Assembly (NCBI GenBank): GCA_963971535.1
Contig: OZ020594.1
Location: 113,261,474 to 113,325,473, forward strand
Direction of reading: 5' to 3'
Source of the DNA: Notolepis coatsorum
Taxonomy: Eukaryota > Chordata > Actinopteri > Aulopiformes > Paralepididae
Length of the DNA: 64,000 nt
Under the pieces are notes generated by a model, which saw only the letters and a program-made list of their open reading frames with translations, searched no databases and was not told the DNA's origin. Positions 34,174-47,067 of the stretch are shown piece after piece. The first letter of the stretch is position 1, and every line of letters begins with the position of its first letter. Position numbers and translations under genes: made by a program.

Positions 34174-35385
34174 AGTGACACACACACACATCTCTTGTCA
34201 TCTCTTTGGCTAATGGTAGACACAATTGTTCACCAATAGTGTGTGGCGTACCGGCTTTCGGAGGCTGGCCCGATACGAGGCTTCCTGTGCGTTGGCTGTG
34301 GGTGTACAGCAGGACAGAAATAGTTTAATGTAACTGGAGTTGTATTTGCGTACTGTTTTGCACCATTTGTTTGTGGATTCCCCACTTGTGCTGCTGACGG
34401 AGCCACAGCGCTGGAAGGCCTTGTGGCTCTGCAGCCGCTCTGCACTGCTGGCGGAGCCGGTGCTTGTGCTCGGTCCACTGTCCTCCCGTCCTCTTCCTTC
34501 ACTTGTTGAACTTCATTGCTGCTGGAAATATTCTCCTCCACACTCCCGAGATCATTTAACGGTGTGGATCATGACCTGCCACGTTAGCTTCTGCAAGTTC
34601 TGCTGCATGAACAGATGCACCTGCACCGGGCGCTTCTTGGCAGACTTCATGGCGCCTTACCGAAAGCTCTTCAGAGGTGCTGGTTTCTCCAACGTTAGAT
34701 GTTGGAGGACCAGGAGGAAGCATTGGAGGAAGCCATGAAGAAGGTGCCCCTGCCGCACCATTTTCGTATGTCCATTTTTATGTCCATCATTCTCCTTGTG
34801 TTTTATTTTGCCGTCCCTGATGGTGACACTCTATAAATTGTACTTTTCGCGCTCCGTTAGCTAGCAGCATATCAAGATCAGCCATGGGAATACTGTTTTC
34901 TAAATTGGGGAGGCTTTTAATCGTCAAGGTAAGAGGATTTTAAGTCATGGTATCCATAAACTTCAATTGGTTCGGATCCTTTGAATAAATGTAATGTAAA
35001 CAAACACGGCGTCACGTTGAAATCACTGACTGCGCCCCGAGAGGAGTGGTTCGGCAATAAATAGTTCAGAGTATATTTGCTTAGAAAACGTAATTGTCGA
35101 ATTCAATAATTTTTTATTTCTCCACGTGGTAAATACACAGGTCACAACATGTTTACAGGAACGTTTTGTAGTGTATTTTGAGTGTATTTCGTGACTGTAG
35201 GGCACTGTAGGGAACGTCAGGGTACAAGTCTGACCCACTTCCAGTGATGAAGCTAAGCTACGCTAACGGAGCGGCTGTTCCCTACTCCTAATGCACGCAC
35301 AGAGAAGAAAAAGTATGTATCTTCTTGTCTAACTCAAGGGTAGATGGCAAATAAGCTAATTTCCCAAAATGTTGGAGTTTTCCTT
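33831..35385. other. Unassigned 1.5 kb with DNA-transposon-like ends
   Basis: GCAGTGGTTCTCAACC at 33992 resembles a hAT (Charlie-type) left end without a visible partner. A (TC)n run of about 40 bp lies at 34131-34172, and a poly-A at 33875-33890. A 132-aa forward frame at 34340-34738 and a 103-aa reverse frame opposite it show no known domain. Confidence 0.45.
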
Positions 35386-35469
35386 TAATAATTGTGTGTA
35401 TTGAGCCGTACTGTATTGTACCCATTCTGCAATCTGTTAAATAAAGTTTTCATTAATTCATTCATTCAC
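35386..35469 (+). mobile_element. (ATTC)n-family 3' fragment truncating the Harbinger exon
   Basis: GTGTGTATTGAGCCGTACTG, GTACCCATTCTGCAATCTGT and AATAAAGTTTTCATTAATTC; its tail meets the 3' edge of the transposase fragment. Confidence 0.75.
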
Positions 35470-35605
35470 CTAGGCAGTTTGGGAAAGCCCAGAGGGAACT
35501 GTAATCTTGAGCTATTTTCTGCCAGTCTTCTTTCTTGGGCACAGGCATGTAGTCCTGTAGAAGACAGCTCCAGATGGGGGCACACACGTCCCTGACGATA
35601 GGTCC

Positions 35606-38600
35606 CACGGTACAGTTCCCCACTCTATAGCTGGATGCTATGGTCCTGTAGGAGTCACCAGTAGGTACAGTTCCCCACTCTATAGCAGGATGCTATGGTC
35701 CTGTAGGAGTCACCAGTAGGTACAGTTCCCCACTCTATAGCAGGATGCTATGGTCCTGTAGGAGTCACCAGTAGGTACAGTTCCCCACTCTATAGCTGGA
35801 TGCTATGGTCCTGTAGGAGTCACCAGTAGGTACAGTTCCCCACTCTATAGCTGGATGCTATGGTCCTGTAGGAGTCACCAGTAGGTACAGTTCCCCACTC
35901 TATAGCTGGATGCTATGGTCCTGTAGGAGTCACCAGTAGGTACAGTTCCCCACTCTATAGCTGGATGCTATGGTCCTGTAGGAGTCACCAGTAGGTACAG
36001 TTCCCCACTCTATAGCTGGATGCTATGGTCCTGTAGGAGTCACCAGTAGGTACAGTTCCCCACTCTATAGCTGAACGCTATGGTCCTGTAGGAGTCACCA
36101 GTAGGTACAGTTCCCCACTCTATAGCAGAACGCTATGGTCCTGTAGGAGTCACCAGTAGGTACAGTTCCCCACTCTATAGCTGAACGCTATGGTCCTGTA
36201 GGAGTCGCCAGTAGGTACAGTTCCCCACTCTATAGCTGAACGCTGTGGTCCTGTAGGAGTCACCAGTAGGTACAGTTCCCCACTCTATAGCTGGATGCTA
36301 TGGTCCTGTAGGAGTCACCAGTAGGTACAGTTCCCCACTCTATAGCAGGATGCTATGGTCCTGTAGGAGTCACCAGTAGGTACAGTTCCCCACTCTATAG
36401 CTGGATGCTATGGTCCTGTAGGAGTCACCAGTAGGTACAGTTCCCCACTCTATAGCAGGATGCTATGGTCCTGTAGGAGTCGCCAGTAGGTACAGTTCCC
36501 CACTCTATAGCTGGACGCTATGGTCCTGTAGGAGTCACCAGTAGGTACAGTTCCCCACTCTATAGCTGAACGCTATGGTCCTGTAGGAGTCGCCAGTAGG
36601 TACAGTTCCCCACTCTATAGCTGAACGCTATGGTCCTGTAGGAGTCACCAGTAGGTACAGTTCCCCACTCTATAGCAGGATGCTGTGGTCCTGTAGGAGT
36701 CACCAGTAGGTACAGTTCCCCACTCTATAGCTGAACGCTATGGTCCTGTAGGAGTCACCAGTAGGTACAGTTCCCCACTCTATAGCAGGATGCTGTGGTC
36801 CTGTAGGAGTCACCAGTAGGTACAGTTCCCCACTCTATAGCTGAACGCTATGGTCCTGTAGGAGTCACCAGTAGGTACAGTTCCCCACTCTATAGCTGGA
36901 TGCTATGGTCCTGTAGGAGTCACCAGTAGGTACAGTTCCCCACTCTATAGCTGAACGCTATGGTCCTGTAGGAGTCACCAGTAGGTACAGTTCCCCACTC
37001 TATAGCTGGACGCTATGGTCCTGTAGGAGTCACCAGTAGGTACAGTTCCCCACTCTATAGCTGGATGCTATGGTCCTGTAGGAGTCACCAGTAGGTACAG
37101 TTCCCCACTCTATAGCTGGATGCTATGGTCCTGTAGGAGTCACCAGTAGGTACAGTTCCCCACTCTATAGCTGAACGCTATGGTCCTGTAGGAGTCACCA
37201 GTAGGTACAGTTCCCCACTCTATAGCTGAACGCTATGGTCCTGTAGGAGTCACCAGTAGGTACAGTTCCCCACTCTATAGCAGGATGCTATGGTCCTGTA
37301 GGAGTCACCAGTAGGTACAGTTCCCCACTCTATAGCAGGATGCTGTGGTCCTGTAGGAGTCACCAGTAGGTACAGTTCCCCACTCTATAGCAGGATGCTA
37401 TGGTCCTGTAGGAGTCACCAGTAGGTACAGTTCCCCACTCTATAGCTGAACGCTGTGGTCCTGTAGGAGTCACCAGTAGGTACAGTTCCCCACTCTATAG
37501 CAGGATGCTATGGTCCTGTAGGAGTCACCAGTAGGTACAGTTCCCCACTCTATAGCTGAACGCTATGGTCCTGTAGGAGTCACCAGTAGGTACAGTTCCC
37601 CACTCTATAGCTGAACGCTATGGTCCTGTAGGAGTCACCAGTAGGTACAGTTCCCCACTCTATAGCTGGACGCTATGGTCCTGTAGGAGTCGCCAGTAGG
37701 TACAGTTCCCCACTCTATAGCTGGATGCTATGGTCCTGTAGGAGTCACCAGTAGGTACAGTTCCCCACTCTATAGCTGAACGCTATGGTCCTGTAGGAGT
37801 CGCCAGTAGGTACAGTTCCCCACTCTATAGCAGAACGCTATGGTCCTGTAGGAGTCACCAGTAGGTACAGTTCCCCACTCTATAGCTGGATGCTATGGTC
37901 CTGTAGGAGTCACCAGTAGGTACAGTTCCCCACTCTATAGCTGAACGCTATGGTCCTGTAGGAGTCACCAGTAGGTACAGTTCCCCACTCTATAGCTGGA
38001 CGCTATGGTCCTGTAGGAGTCGCCAGTAGGTACAGTTCCCCACTCTATAGCAGGATGCTGTGGTCCTGTAGGAGTCACCAGTAGGTACAGTTCCCCACTC
38101 TATAGCTGAACGCTATGGTCCTGTAGGAGTCACCAGTAGGTACAGTTCCCCACTCTATAGCTGGACGCTATGGTCCTGTAGGAGTCGCCAGTAGGTACAG
38201 TTCCCCACTCTATAGCTGGATGCTATGGTCCTGTAGGAGTCACCAGTAGGTACAGTTCCCCACTCTATAGCTGAACGCTATGGTCCTGTAGGAGTCGCCA
38301 GTAGGTACAGTTCCCCACTCTATAGCAGAACGCTATGGTCCTGTAGGAGTCACCAGTAGGTACAGTTCCCCACTCTATAGCTGGATGCTATGGTCCTGTA
38401 GGAGTCACCAGTAGGTACAGTTCCCCACTCTATAGCAGGATGCTATGGTCCTGTAGGAGTCACCAGTAGGTACAGTTCCCCACTCTATAGCAGAACGCTA
38501 TGGTCCTGTAGGAGTCACCAGTAGGTACAGTTCCCCACTCTATAGCTGGATGCTATGGTCCTGTAGGAGTCGCCAGTAGGTACAGTTCCCCACTCTATAG

Positions 38601-38960
38601 CAGGATGCTATGGTCCTGTAGGAGTCACCAGTAGGTACAGTTCCCCACTCTATAGCTGGATGCTATGGTCCTGTAGGAGTCGCCAGTAGGTACAGTTCCC
38701 CACTCTATAGCAGGATGCTATGGTCCTGTAGGAGTCGCCAGTAGGTACAGTTCCCCACTCTATAGCTGAACGCTATGGTCCTGTAGGAGTCGCCAGTAGG
38801 TACAGTTCCCCACTCTATAGCAGGATGCTATGGTCCTGTAGGAGTCGCCAGTAGGTACAGTTCCCCACTCTATAGCTGAACGCTATGGTCCTGTAGGAGT
38901 CACCAGTAGGTACAGTTCCCCACTCTATAGCAGGATGCTATGGTCCTGTAGGAGTCACCA
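35606..38960. repeat. 55-bp minisatellite, 61 copies, made from Harbinger transposase coding sequence
   Basis: From the GTAG at 35661 to the one at 38961 is exactly 3300 bp, 60 units without net length change; one more unit precedes. Unit GTAGGTACAGTTCCCCACTC, TATAGCTGGATGCTATGGTC, CTGTAGGAGTCACCA. Its reverse complement codes GDSYRTIASSYRVGNCT. Variation is limited to a few sites (CTGGATG, CTGAACG, CAGGATG, CAGAACG, CACC/CGCC). Confidence 0.97.
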
Positions 38961-38997
38961 GTAGCAAGGAACCTAGAATGTGAGACAAATGTTATAA

Positions 38998-39205
38998 AGG
39001 TTCAGTGAGGTGGTCTCAGGATGGGATATATGACACGCTGGCTCAGTGAGGTGGTCTCAGGATGGGATATATGACACGCTGGCTCAGTGAGGTGGTCTCA
39101 GGATGGGATATATGACACGCTGGCTCAGTGAGGTGGTCTCAGGATGGGATATATGACACGCTGGTTCAGTGAGGTGGTCTCAGGACGGGATATGACACGC
39201 TGGCT
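38998..39205. repeat. 41-bp tandem repeat, about 5 copies
   Basis: Unit GCTCAGTGAGGTGGTCTCAG plus GATGGGATATATGACACGCTG; the last copy has a deletion. It lies in the intron of the Harbinger pseudogene. Confidence 0.9.
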
Positions 39206-39502
39206 CAGTGAGGTGGGACACAGATTGAACACACATAGCTTCACACTGGTGTGTTTATACAGCACTGTTGCAGGTGACCTGAGTGTGGAACTGACACTGT
39301 CTGCAATCAGATCCACGATCATATCATGCCTACAGATGTAGAGCCCTCTGTATGCATGACAGCCATTGAGGATGTGAGACATGGTTTCTGTTGTCTATTG
39401 TGTATAAGCCCACTTATGTACGTGTGTGTGTTTTCCTGTCCACACCGCCCTCTCACCCCATCCTCTCCTTTATCTTCCTCTACCTACCTCCTCCTCTATT
39501 CT

Positions 39503-39515
39503 CTATGTGTGTGTG

Positions 39516-39574
<59 letters not shown>

Positions 39575-39575
39575 A
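39503..39575. repeat. (TG)n and (CTGT)n microsatellite
   Basis: GTGTGTGTGTGT followed by fourteen-odd CTGT units. Serine/cysteine/leucine-repeat ORFs here are artefacts. Confidence 0.95.
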
Positions 39576-39836
39576 GTTATTTCTAATATAAGTGGCTGTT
39601 CTCAGTAGGTTGGATAATACAACATTTGCATGCTAAAATATTTGCAGTATTGATGCATATTGATCACAACCCTGCTCAGTACAATGGATTACTAAAGCAA
39701 CGTATTATTATTATTAACCCCGTAGTTGAATAGGGTGTGGACACTGCAGCTCACCGCAGACAGATGCACAGACGCTCTGCAGGGCTGATCGTCTCCCTGA
39801 ACCTCGTCTGGGATCTAGCGGTGGCATCGCCAACCT

Positions 39837-40135
39837 TGAATGAATGAACGTTATTAACAGATTGCAGAATGGGTACAATACAGTACTGCTCAATTCAAAA
39901 CAACTGCTAAGAGGTTACAGACCAGAAAAATACTTTCGTCTTGTTTAACATTAACTTATATCGGGGTCCCCCCCCATTTCAATTCATCAGGACATTTATG
40001 ACATACAAGACATACAGATATACAGAACTGTGTAGTAAAAAAGAGATCAAATGTACATGTACATTGGTTGGGGGGGGGGGGGGGGTGGACATTTACCTTC
40101 TGGAGGAGCAGCTCAAATTGGCATTATTATTATTA
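39837..40135 (-). mobile_element. (ATTC)n-family copy inserted in Harbinger exon 1
   Basis: Reverse-strand copy with 5' AATAATAATAATAATGCC at 40120-40138, poly-C near 40070-40085 and 3' ATTCATTC tail at 39837-39848. It contains GGTCTGTAACCTCTTAGCAG (variant of the family block). It separates FRLTK from the following transposase segment. Confidence 0.8.
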
Positions 40136-40448
40136 TTATTTTGTTAGCCTGAAATACGCCTGGAACCGGGCTCCATCGAACCGGAGCTCCTGGACGAGGC
40201 GATGGTACTCCCCGTACTGCTGTCTCCGGCTAATGGTGTCGTGTATCCACATGCTCCTCCTTGCTCTACGACCGTCTGGCACGGTGACAGCAGCAGGGAC
40301 TTCGTTAAATGTATCCAGCAGAAGTATGAGGGCAATTTGCCTCTGCTGGTTGGTGGTCAGACTCATCGCGATTCGCGGAGAAGCACAAATACACTAATAA
40401 AAAGCTAATAAAAGCAAAGGGCGAACTGTGGTATCAGGTAATAACAAT

Positions 40449-41522
40449 TAGAGTTGTTCCGATACCGATACTAGTATCGGAAATGCCGCCGATACTGCCT
40501 AAAATGCTAGTATCGGTATCGGCGAGTACACGTAAATTCTAGCCTCCGATCCCATGATGTAATTTATCTCCTGCCGAGTCCTGCGGAGAGTGAGGATTAT
40601 AAAATGAACATGTTTTAAAGTGTGATGCTGTGTCATTTTAACAGCAGATACACTTTCTTAAATTCCATTGTCCCCGACAGTGCGGTGTGACGGGGAGCTC
40701 GGACGGGAATCGGGATGTGTTTGGCTGGTGTTATGATAGCATTAGCTGGAAAGATAGCTAGTTGGAACAACATCCGCTTTTAACGTTACATCAAATCAGA
40801 TGATCGCCTGTCCTTTCTCCAGGACCTAACACTGTCCGTGACCGTCTATCAACAATAATGCACCCACGGTGAATTGTATTTAAGTTAAGTAGCTACGGAC
40901 TAGCGTTAGCTGACTATTACTAACGTTATCTTAATGTCGATGCGGGAAGGCGAGCTAGGTCAGTTAGCTTAGCTTGATAACGTTACCGTGTCTAAAGTTG
41001 GTGCTATTCACATAATCCAGCAATAATGGCTGCAGACCTGCAAGCAAAGTACAGCAAGTGCCAAAGGATAAGAGTCTGAGGCGGAGTTTCAAAAGAGAAT
41101 GTTGAATATTTATTTTGCATCAAAAATCACAACATGAACGAACTTCTATCTGCCACTAGCTTACAGACTGAATAGGGTATATCTGCAGAGCCACTGAGTA
41201 GCGAGTGCAACACCGTTTAATGTCCGTGTGGATCATTGGAGTAGGGTATATCTGCAGTGCTGCAGCCCATACTCATTGATTAATGATACTAATACAAATC
41301 TATACAATCACCTGTTGTTGAATAAATACCATACGTTCTAGTTATTACTAAAAAACAGTATAACAGTATCTGAAAAAAAAAAAAAAAAGTATAATTTATA
41401 TAAATTTTTTTTAATTTTTTTTTTATGCACTGGTATCGGATAAATATCGGTATCGGCCGATACCCAAAGCTTAGGTATCGGAATCGGATCGGAAAGGGAA
41501 AAATGGTATCGGAACATCTCTA
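40449..41522. mobile_element. hAT-type element, 1074 bp, 8-bp TSD
   Basis: Ends TAGAGTTGTTCCGATACC and GGTATCGGAACATCTCTA are inverted (two mismatches) and flanked by ATAACAAT on both sides (40441-40448, 41523-41530). CGATACCGATACTAGTATCGG and similar inverted motifs occupy both subterminal regions. No transposase. Confidence 0.92.
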
Positions 41523-41530
41523 ATAACAAT

Positions 41531-41793
41531 ATATATATAATTAATATACAATAAAGTATATTAAAATATACTATATGTACAAAACCGCGGCAGTAAAATA
41601 CGATAAACGTTTTTTTTACAAGATGGCTGTCATGTAGTTGTCATCAGGTAGGTTGGTGACTGACAGCTCGTTGCCATAGCTACAAAAGGCTCGCGCTGCG
41701 TTTTTTTTTCTCACCGCAAGAGCTCCATCCCAGCACTACCGACGCACTGCCAGCGTTTTTCAGCTGTAAATGTGAGCTAGGTGGACGCATGCC
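41531..41793. other. Unassigned stretch next to the zinc-finger exon
   Basis: AT-rich, then GCTCGCGCTGCGTTTTTTTT near 41687, resembling ends of fish DNA transposons. No clear partner end. Confidence 0.4.
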
Positions 41794-43126
<1,333 letters not shown>

Positions 43127-44071
43127 CACTTTAATCGCCGGGGTTAAATTCATAATTTACCATCCCTCGCCAGCCCTATTTAACATGGAGAAGTTCCCCT
43201 TCTTTGCAGGGCTATAACTTTTTAAATTCTATTGCTAAATTGCCATTATTATGGCCCATTCAATGTCCTATATGTATTGTTCAGGGTGTAGCAACGTTAA
43301 ACTTTTTCATTCATATTCATACTAAAATATGGTCTAAAGTATAAGTATGTTTTTATCGTTTTCTGCAGCTTTCTTCAGAACGTGATTTATAGCCCTAAAT
43401 GCATTATATTGATGATCAAATACAGTTTGGTAGGAATCTGTGCGAGATAAAAAATGTCAACTGGATGTGCTTCTAGAAGTTTCTACGTATCATCTGATGA
43501 TGACCGGATGGGCGGGGGATCGTTTATAATTCCGTGGGCAGCGTTAGATGATTCATCCAGAGTGGGTCATATGTTCATCATAGCAGTTTATATCGAACAC
43601 GTTAGAATATAACGCTGAATCTTACCGTGGCTTCCTCGCGCCGCTGGCAGATGAGCGTGGAACAGAATTGTTTCTATTATGGGATGTAGAAATGCCCGAT
43701 CCATTTCCAGGTTGTATAATAGTATATACGTCCAAATCATGTTGTTTTTTCGAGTTATTTGCACCGATCGATGTTCACTGTATCAAGACGGAGTCTCTCT
43801 AACGATAGCGAGTGGCCGGACCACATATGGATGAGCACTACCGGTTCAAAGGTTAATTTCCGGTTGGCGATCTGCCGATCGGCCACCAGATGGCGCTCTT
43901 GAACCGCTAGAGAGTTGAGGAGATCAGCAGTGTGTCTCAGGGCTCCGGAAAGGAAATATGATTTCGATGACAGATTTTTGAAATATTGACATCAAAGACG
44001 AGTTACGGCGTCTTCGGCAGAATGAGCATGGCTAGGAAAGACGAGTTCCGGCGTTTTCGGCGATTAAAGTG
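43127..44071. mobile_element. TTAA-flanked, piggyBac-type non-autonomous element (945 bp)
   Basis: CACTTTAATCGCCG and CGGCGATTAAAGTG-like ends are inverted and flanked by TTAA (43123-43126, 44072-44075). TTAA is the piggyBac target. No transposase ORF. Confidence 0.75.
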
Positions 44072-44111
44072 TTAACCACCAGGACCAGTTTAACCTAGAA
44101 TTGCTAATCAG

Positions 44112-44423
44112 GTGACCAAAACGTCCTCTTTTGCCCGGACACGTCCACTTTTCACACCCTGTCCGGGGCGTCCGGTGGGGTTTTCTAAATTCATGAAAAT
44201 GTCCGTCACACGCAAACAGAGGAAACGGACAGATTTGATTCTGCTCACGAAGCCAAAGCGCAAGTGTACATTTACAGATGAACTGCAGAGGGAATTCCCA
44301 ATGTACCGCCCCGGTCGGGGCAAGAAGCGGTGTGCAACGCTTTACCATATGTTCCCGTGTGTAATAAAGGTGCCGGAGATCTCAAAGGCTCACATGGACA
44401 CAGAAAAACATGAAAACGCATGA
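44112..44423 (+). pseudogene. hAT-transposase N-terminal (BED-type) remnant
   Basis: The 104-aa frame reads KRKCTFTDELQREFPMYRPG and ends SKAHMDTEKHENA, the two flanks of the N-terminal zinc finger of a hAT transposase family common in fish. Between them the Cys pair region is scrambled (KKRCATLYHMFPC), probably by deletion and frameshift. No downstream catalytic part follows. Confidence 0.65.
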
Positions 44424-44589
44424 TAAAAGACATTTTAAAAGCTGTGCGAGGCGAGAGTTTGACGGCAAAGTTGACATCATGTATGCAGAGAGAAATTTTA
44501 TTATTGAAAATTATTCATATGTTTTCATAACTGAATAAGCAAACTGGGACCCTGGAACTCTGAAGCTAGAAATCTGAATGAAAAGTTGC

Positions 44590-44707
44590 TGTTTAACTGC
44601 GGACAGGGCCAATTCTCCACTTGCACAATGTGGAGGCAGCATATACGGTTACGTCACTGTATGCCCTGGTATGTATGTGACAAATAAACCTCTTGAATCT
44701 TGAATCT
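44590..44707 (+). mobile_element. LINE 3' tail fragment
   Basis: TATGTATGTGACAAATAAAC followed by CTTGAATCTTGAATCTTC, the simple tail of L2/CR1-type LINEs. Confidence 0.65.
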
Positions 44708-45036
44708 TCAGCGTGTAGGCTTCTTCCGGTCCCATCACAATACATAGACTTTAGCAACTTTTCTCCTGTCAATTAAACAGCTTTATCGTCACTTTTTTCT
44801 TTTTAAATTACTTTTAAAAATTATTTAATAAGCAAACATTTGTAAAGTGTGTTTCTCAGCGGAGTCTTTTAAAGTTTTTGGGCTGTATTTCATGTACAAA
44901 AGTTTACTGTTAGTTAGCCACATTAGCATTTAGCTCCGTAATACAACCAACAGTTTACCAGATTAACAGAAAGCGTTCACAAGTTTCCAGAATATAAAAC
45001 GTGGGTCTAACAGGTGCCACGTCGATACTAATTGAG
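44708..45036. other. Unassigned AT-rich stretch
   Basis: Nothing recognised. Confidence 0.4.
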
Positions 45037-45426
45037 TAGGGATGCACCAAATATTCGGCCACCGAAACATATCGGCCGAAAGTAGTTTAAAAAAGGCCCT
45101 TTCGGCAAAGAACAGGGTTATGTTCGTAACCTAACGTGTTGTTGTGATGACGTAATCAGAACGCGGCTACAAGCACGGCGATACTCCCCAATATTGAGAA
45201 GTAAATTAATGTAGATGCTGTTATGCTTAACACCCAATACCATTCACTTTACTTAATTTCTAAGATTAGATTGGATAATTTAGTCCGGAGTCCGGACTTT
45301 GAGAACGCCTGTGTTAGACCTACAGTATAATACTCCCAGCTGTTATAACAAAACCAAAAACTATCGGTATCGGTCGATATGGCTCATAGACGATCAGTGG
45401 CAAAAAACGTGATCGGGGCATCCCTA
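45037..45426. mobile_element. Probable hAT-type MITE with TAGGGATGC ends
   Basis: TAGGGATGCACCAAATATTC at the left faces GATCGGGGCATCCCTA at the right (390 bp), with TCGGTATCGGTCGATAT motifs inside. No 8-bp duplication (flanks TAATTGAG and ACGCCTAC). Confidence 0.65.
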
Positions 45427-45680
45427 ACGCCTACTATTTATATGAATGATATTGTCTCTGATATTGTCAGGATCATCTCTATGCGGATGACACTATCGTC
45501 TATTGTGTTGTTGACTCTGTACAACTATCCATTAAAAATTTACACCTCTCATTTAATACTTTGCAGGATACGCTTGTTAATCTTAAACTGGTACTCAAAC
45601 CAAACAAAGTTCATGCTCTTCTCTAAAGGTACAGTCTGTGAACATTTGCATATACTGTATCTACTGTGAATGAGTCTATT
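45427..45680 (+). pseudogene. LINE reverse transcriptase fragment with motif C
   Basis: PTIYMNDIVSD is followed, after a frameshift, by YADDTIVYCVVDSVQLSIKN and FNTLQDTLVNLKLVLKPNK. This is an RT palm segment of a LINE different from the L2 copies and like the C-terminal piece at 49540-50165. It starts right at the hAT-type end. Confidence 0.65.
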
Positions 45681-46693
45681 ATTGAGAGTTAAAGAATATA
45701 AATACTTGCTATTTTCCCATGCTTAGCAGAAGGAGGGTTTTAAACTCAACACTTGAGTATCCATTGGTCAGTTTGAATCTATAATAACCAACCATTTGTT
45801 TTAATTAATTAAAATAGTTTAAATGATTTACTTTTATGTTTCTATATTATCTTTGTATTATGTATTGTACCTCTCGACATTATTGTAAATCTTCTTTCGA
45901 GATTAAAGATTGAAATAGAAATGATGTGCACCATTGTGGATCGGCGGAAGTCTTTCATCTCTGTGTACAACAAAACATAGCCTATAGTTAGGCCTACTTC
46001 AAGGATTACCAAGGATTGGTTGGCAACATTGTGACAGATTTAAATGTATGTTAATTACTCATTAATTAATTAATATTATAATAATGTTTAGTAGTTGAAG
46101 GAATTCAATTGCGATAGATAGACCTTTTTGTCATCAACATCATCACAAAGATGCACACACATTTTGGCAACAGCAGTATTGTTTTTCCACAGCCAATTTA
46201 AAGGCTATACGCCAGGTTAGTGAGCTCAAACATGGGATGGGCATTTTAACACATTCAGGGCCAGCCATTAGATGGGCCCCACTCTAGTAGGAAGGCCAGC
46301 TTTCCATTACAAACATTCACTGTGCATCACGTTGTTTGTAGAGCTAAATCTATATTTTATATTATATAGCTATGGATCCAATATCATTGTCAATTGACAG
46401 TATGAACCTTCCGTTCAATATGCCATAAAGAAATAATTTTTCCATCAATACGTTCCCGTTTTATACCGTGGTGAATATGAGTGTTATTTTGGAATGATCT
46501 GGGATAATTCCTGAGGCTATTTATAAGGCGCGACGCTACTAACGTTAAATCCATTGGCGTTTCGTCCATACACACACGCTAGAGTTAAAAATCCAAATGC
46601 ATATGATCGGTATTATGTTCCATCATGAATGCATGAAAGGGGGGGGGTCATTTGAGATTAATTGATTGCCAATAATGGCATTCGTTATTACCA
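45681..46693. other. Unassigned AT-rich 1 kb
   Basis: No gene, array or TIR recognised. A short LINE-like tail TCGAGATTAAAGATTGAAAT ends near 45916. Confidence 0.45.
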
Positions 46694-46985
46694 CCTCGTC
46701 CCATTTCTCCATTTCTGCCTTGCACTATATAGTATTGTATATTAGTACACTGCACAGTATTGTATATTGTATGGTAACTACGTCTATTCTGCATCGAACA
46801 TTGTACATATGTCTAAACTGAACACTGTGACCTCATTTTTTTTACTCTAATTTTACTATGTTATTTTATTTCATACTTATCTTGTCTTGCACAGTCTCTG
46901 GAGCGCAACAGTAAGAAGCATTTTGTATAAAAGTATTCTGTACTTCTGTATGACAACTATTAAAGAAACTTGAACTTGAACTTGA
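46694..46985 (+). mobile_element. L2 LINE 3' end
   Basis: CCATTTCTGCCTTGCACTAT to AGAAACTTGAACTTGAACTT; homologous to 30765-31061, with the same TCTCTGGAGCGCAACAGTAA block. Confidence 0.85.
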
Positions 46986-47067
46986 ACCACAACATAGGCT
47001 GAGCAGGGGGATGACTATGAAATCCTTGCACGATCAATCTGAAATTGACGTTAAATTGTCTTACCTG

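Larger units (their letters stand above)
35467..40366 (-). pseudogene. PIF/Harbinger transposase (HARBI1-like), broken: insertion, intron and expanded exon
   Basis: Read in reverse. Exon 1 starts at Met 40366 and codes MSLTTNQQRQIALILLLD, RSMWIHDTISRRQQYGEYHR, LVQELRFDGARFQAYFRLTK, the usual Harbinger N-terminus. It is split by an (ATTC)n-family insertion (39837-40135) and resumes with TRFRETISPAERLCICLR up to 39755. A GT-AG intron (39754-38973) follows; exon 2 (from 38972) continues in phase as RFLATGDSYRTIASCYRVG, a helix-turn-helix-like region. Here a 55-bp piece is repeated 61 times; the last unit leads to PIVRDVCAPIWSCLLQDYMP and KKEDWQKIAQDYSSLWAFPN, where the sequence stops at 35467. 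The DDE catalytic core (beginning around GALDGKH in the family) is absent. So the gene is dead, though it shows intron structure. Confidence 0.82.

Noticed and set aside
35606..38960. CRISPR array
   Set aside because: The units are contiguous without unique spacers, and the genome is a vertebrate's.
39326..39608. CLSVCLSV-type ORFs
   Set aside because: Microsatellite (CTGT)n translated in several frames.
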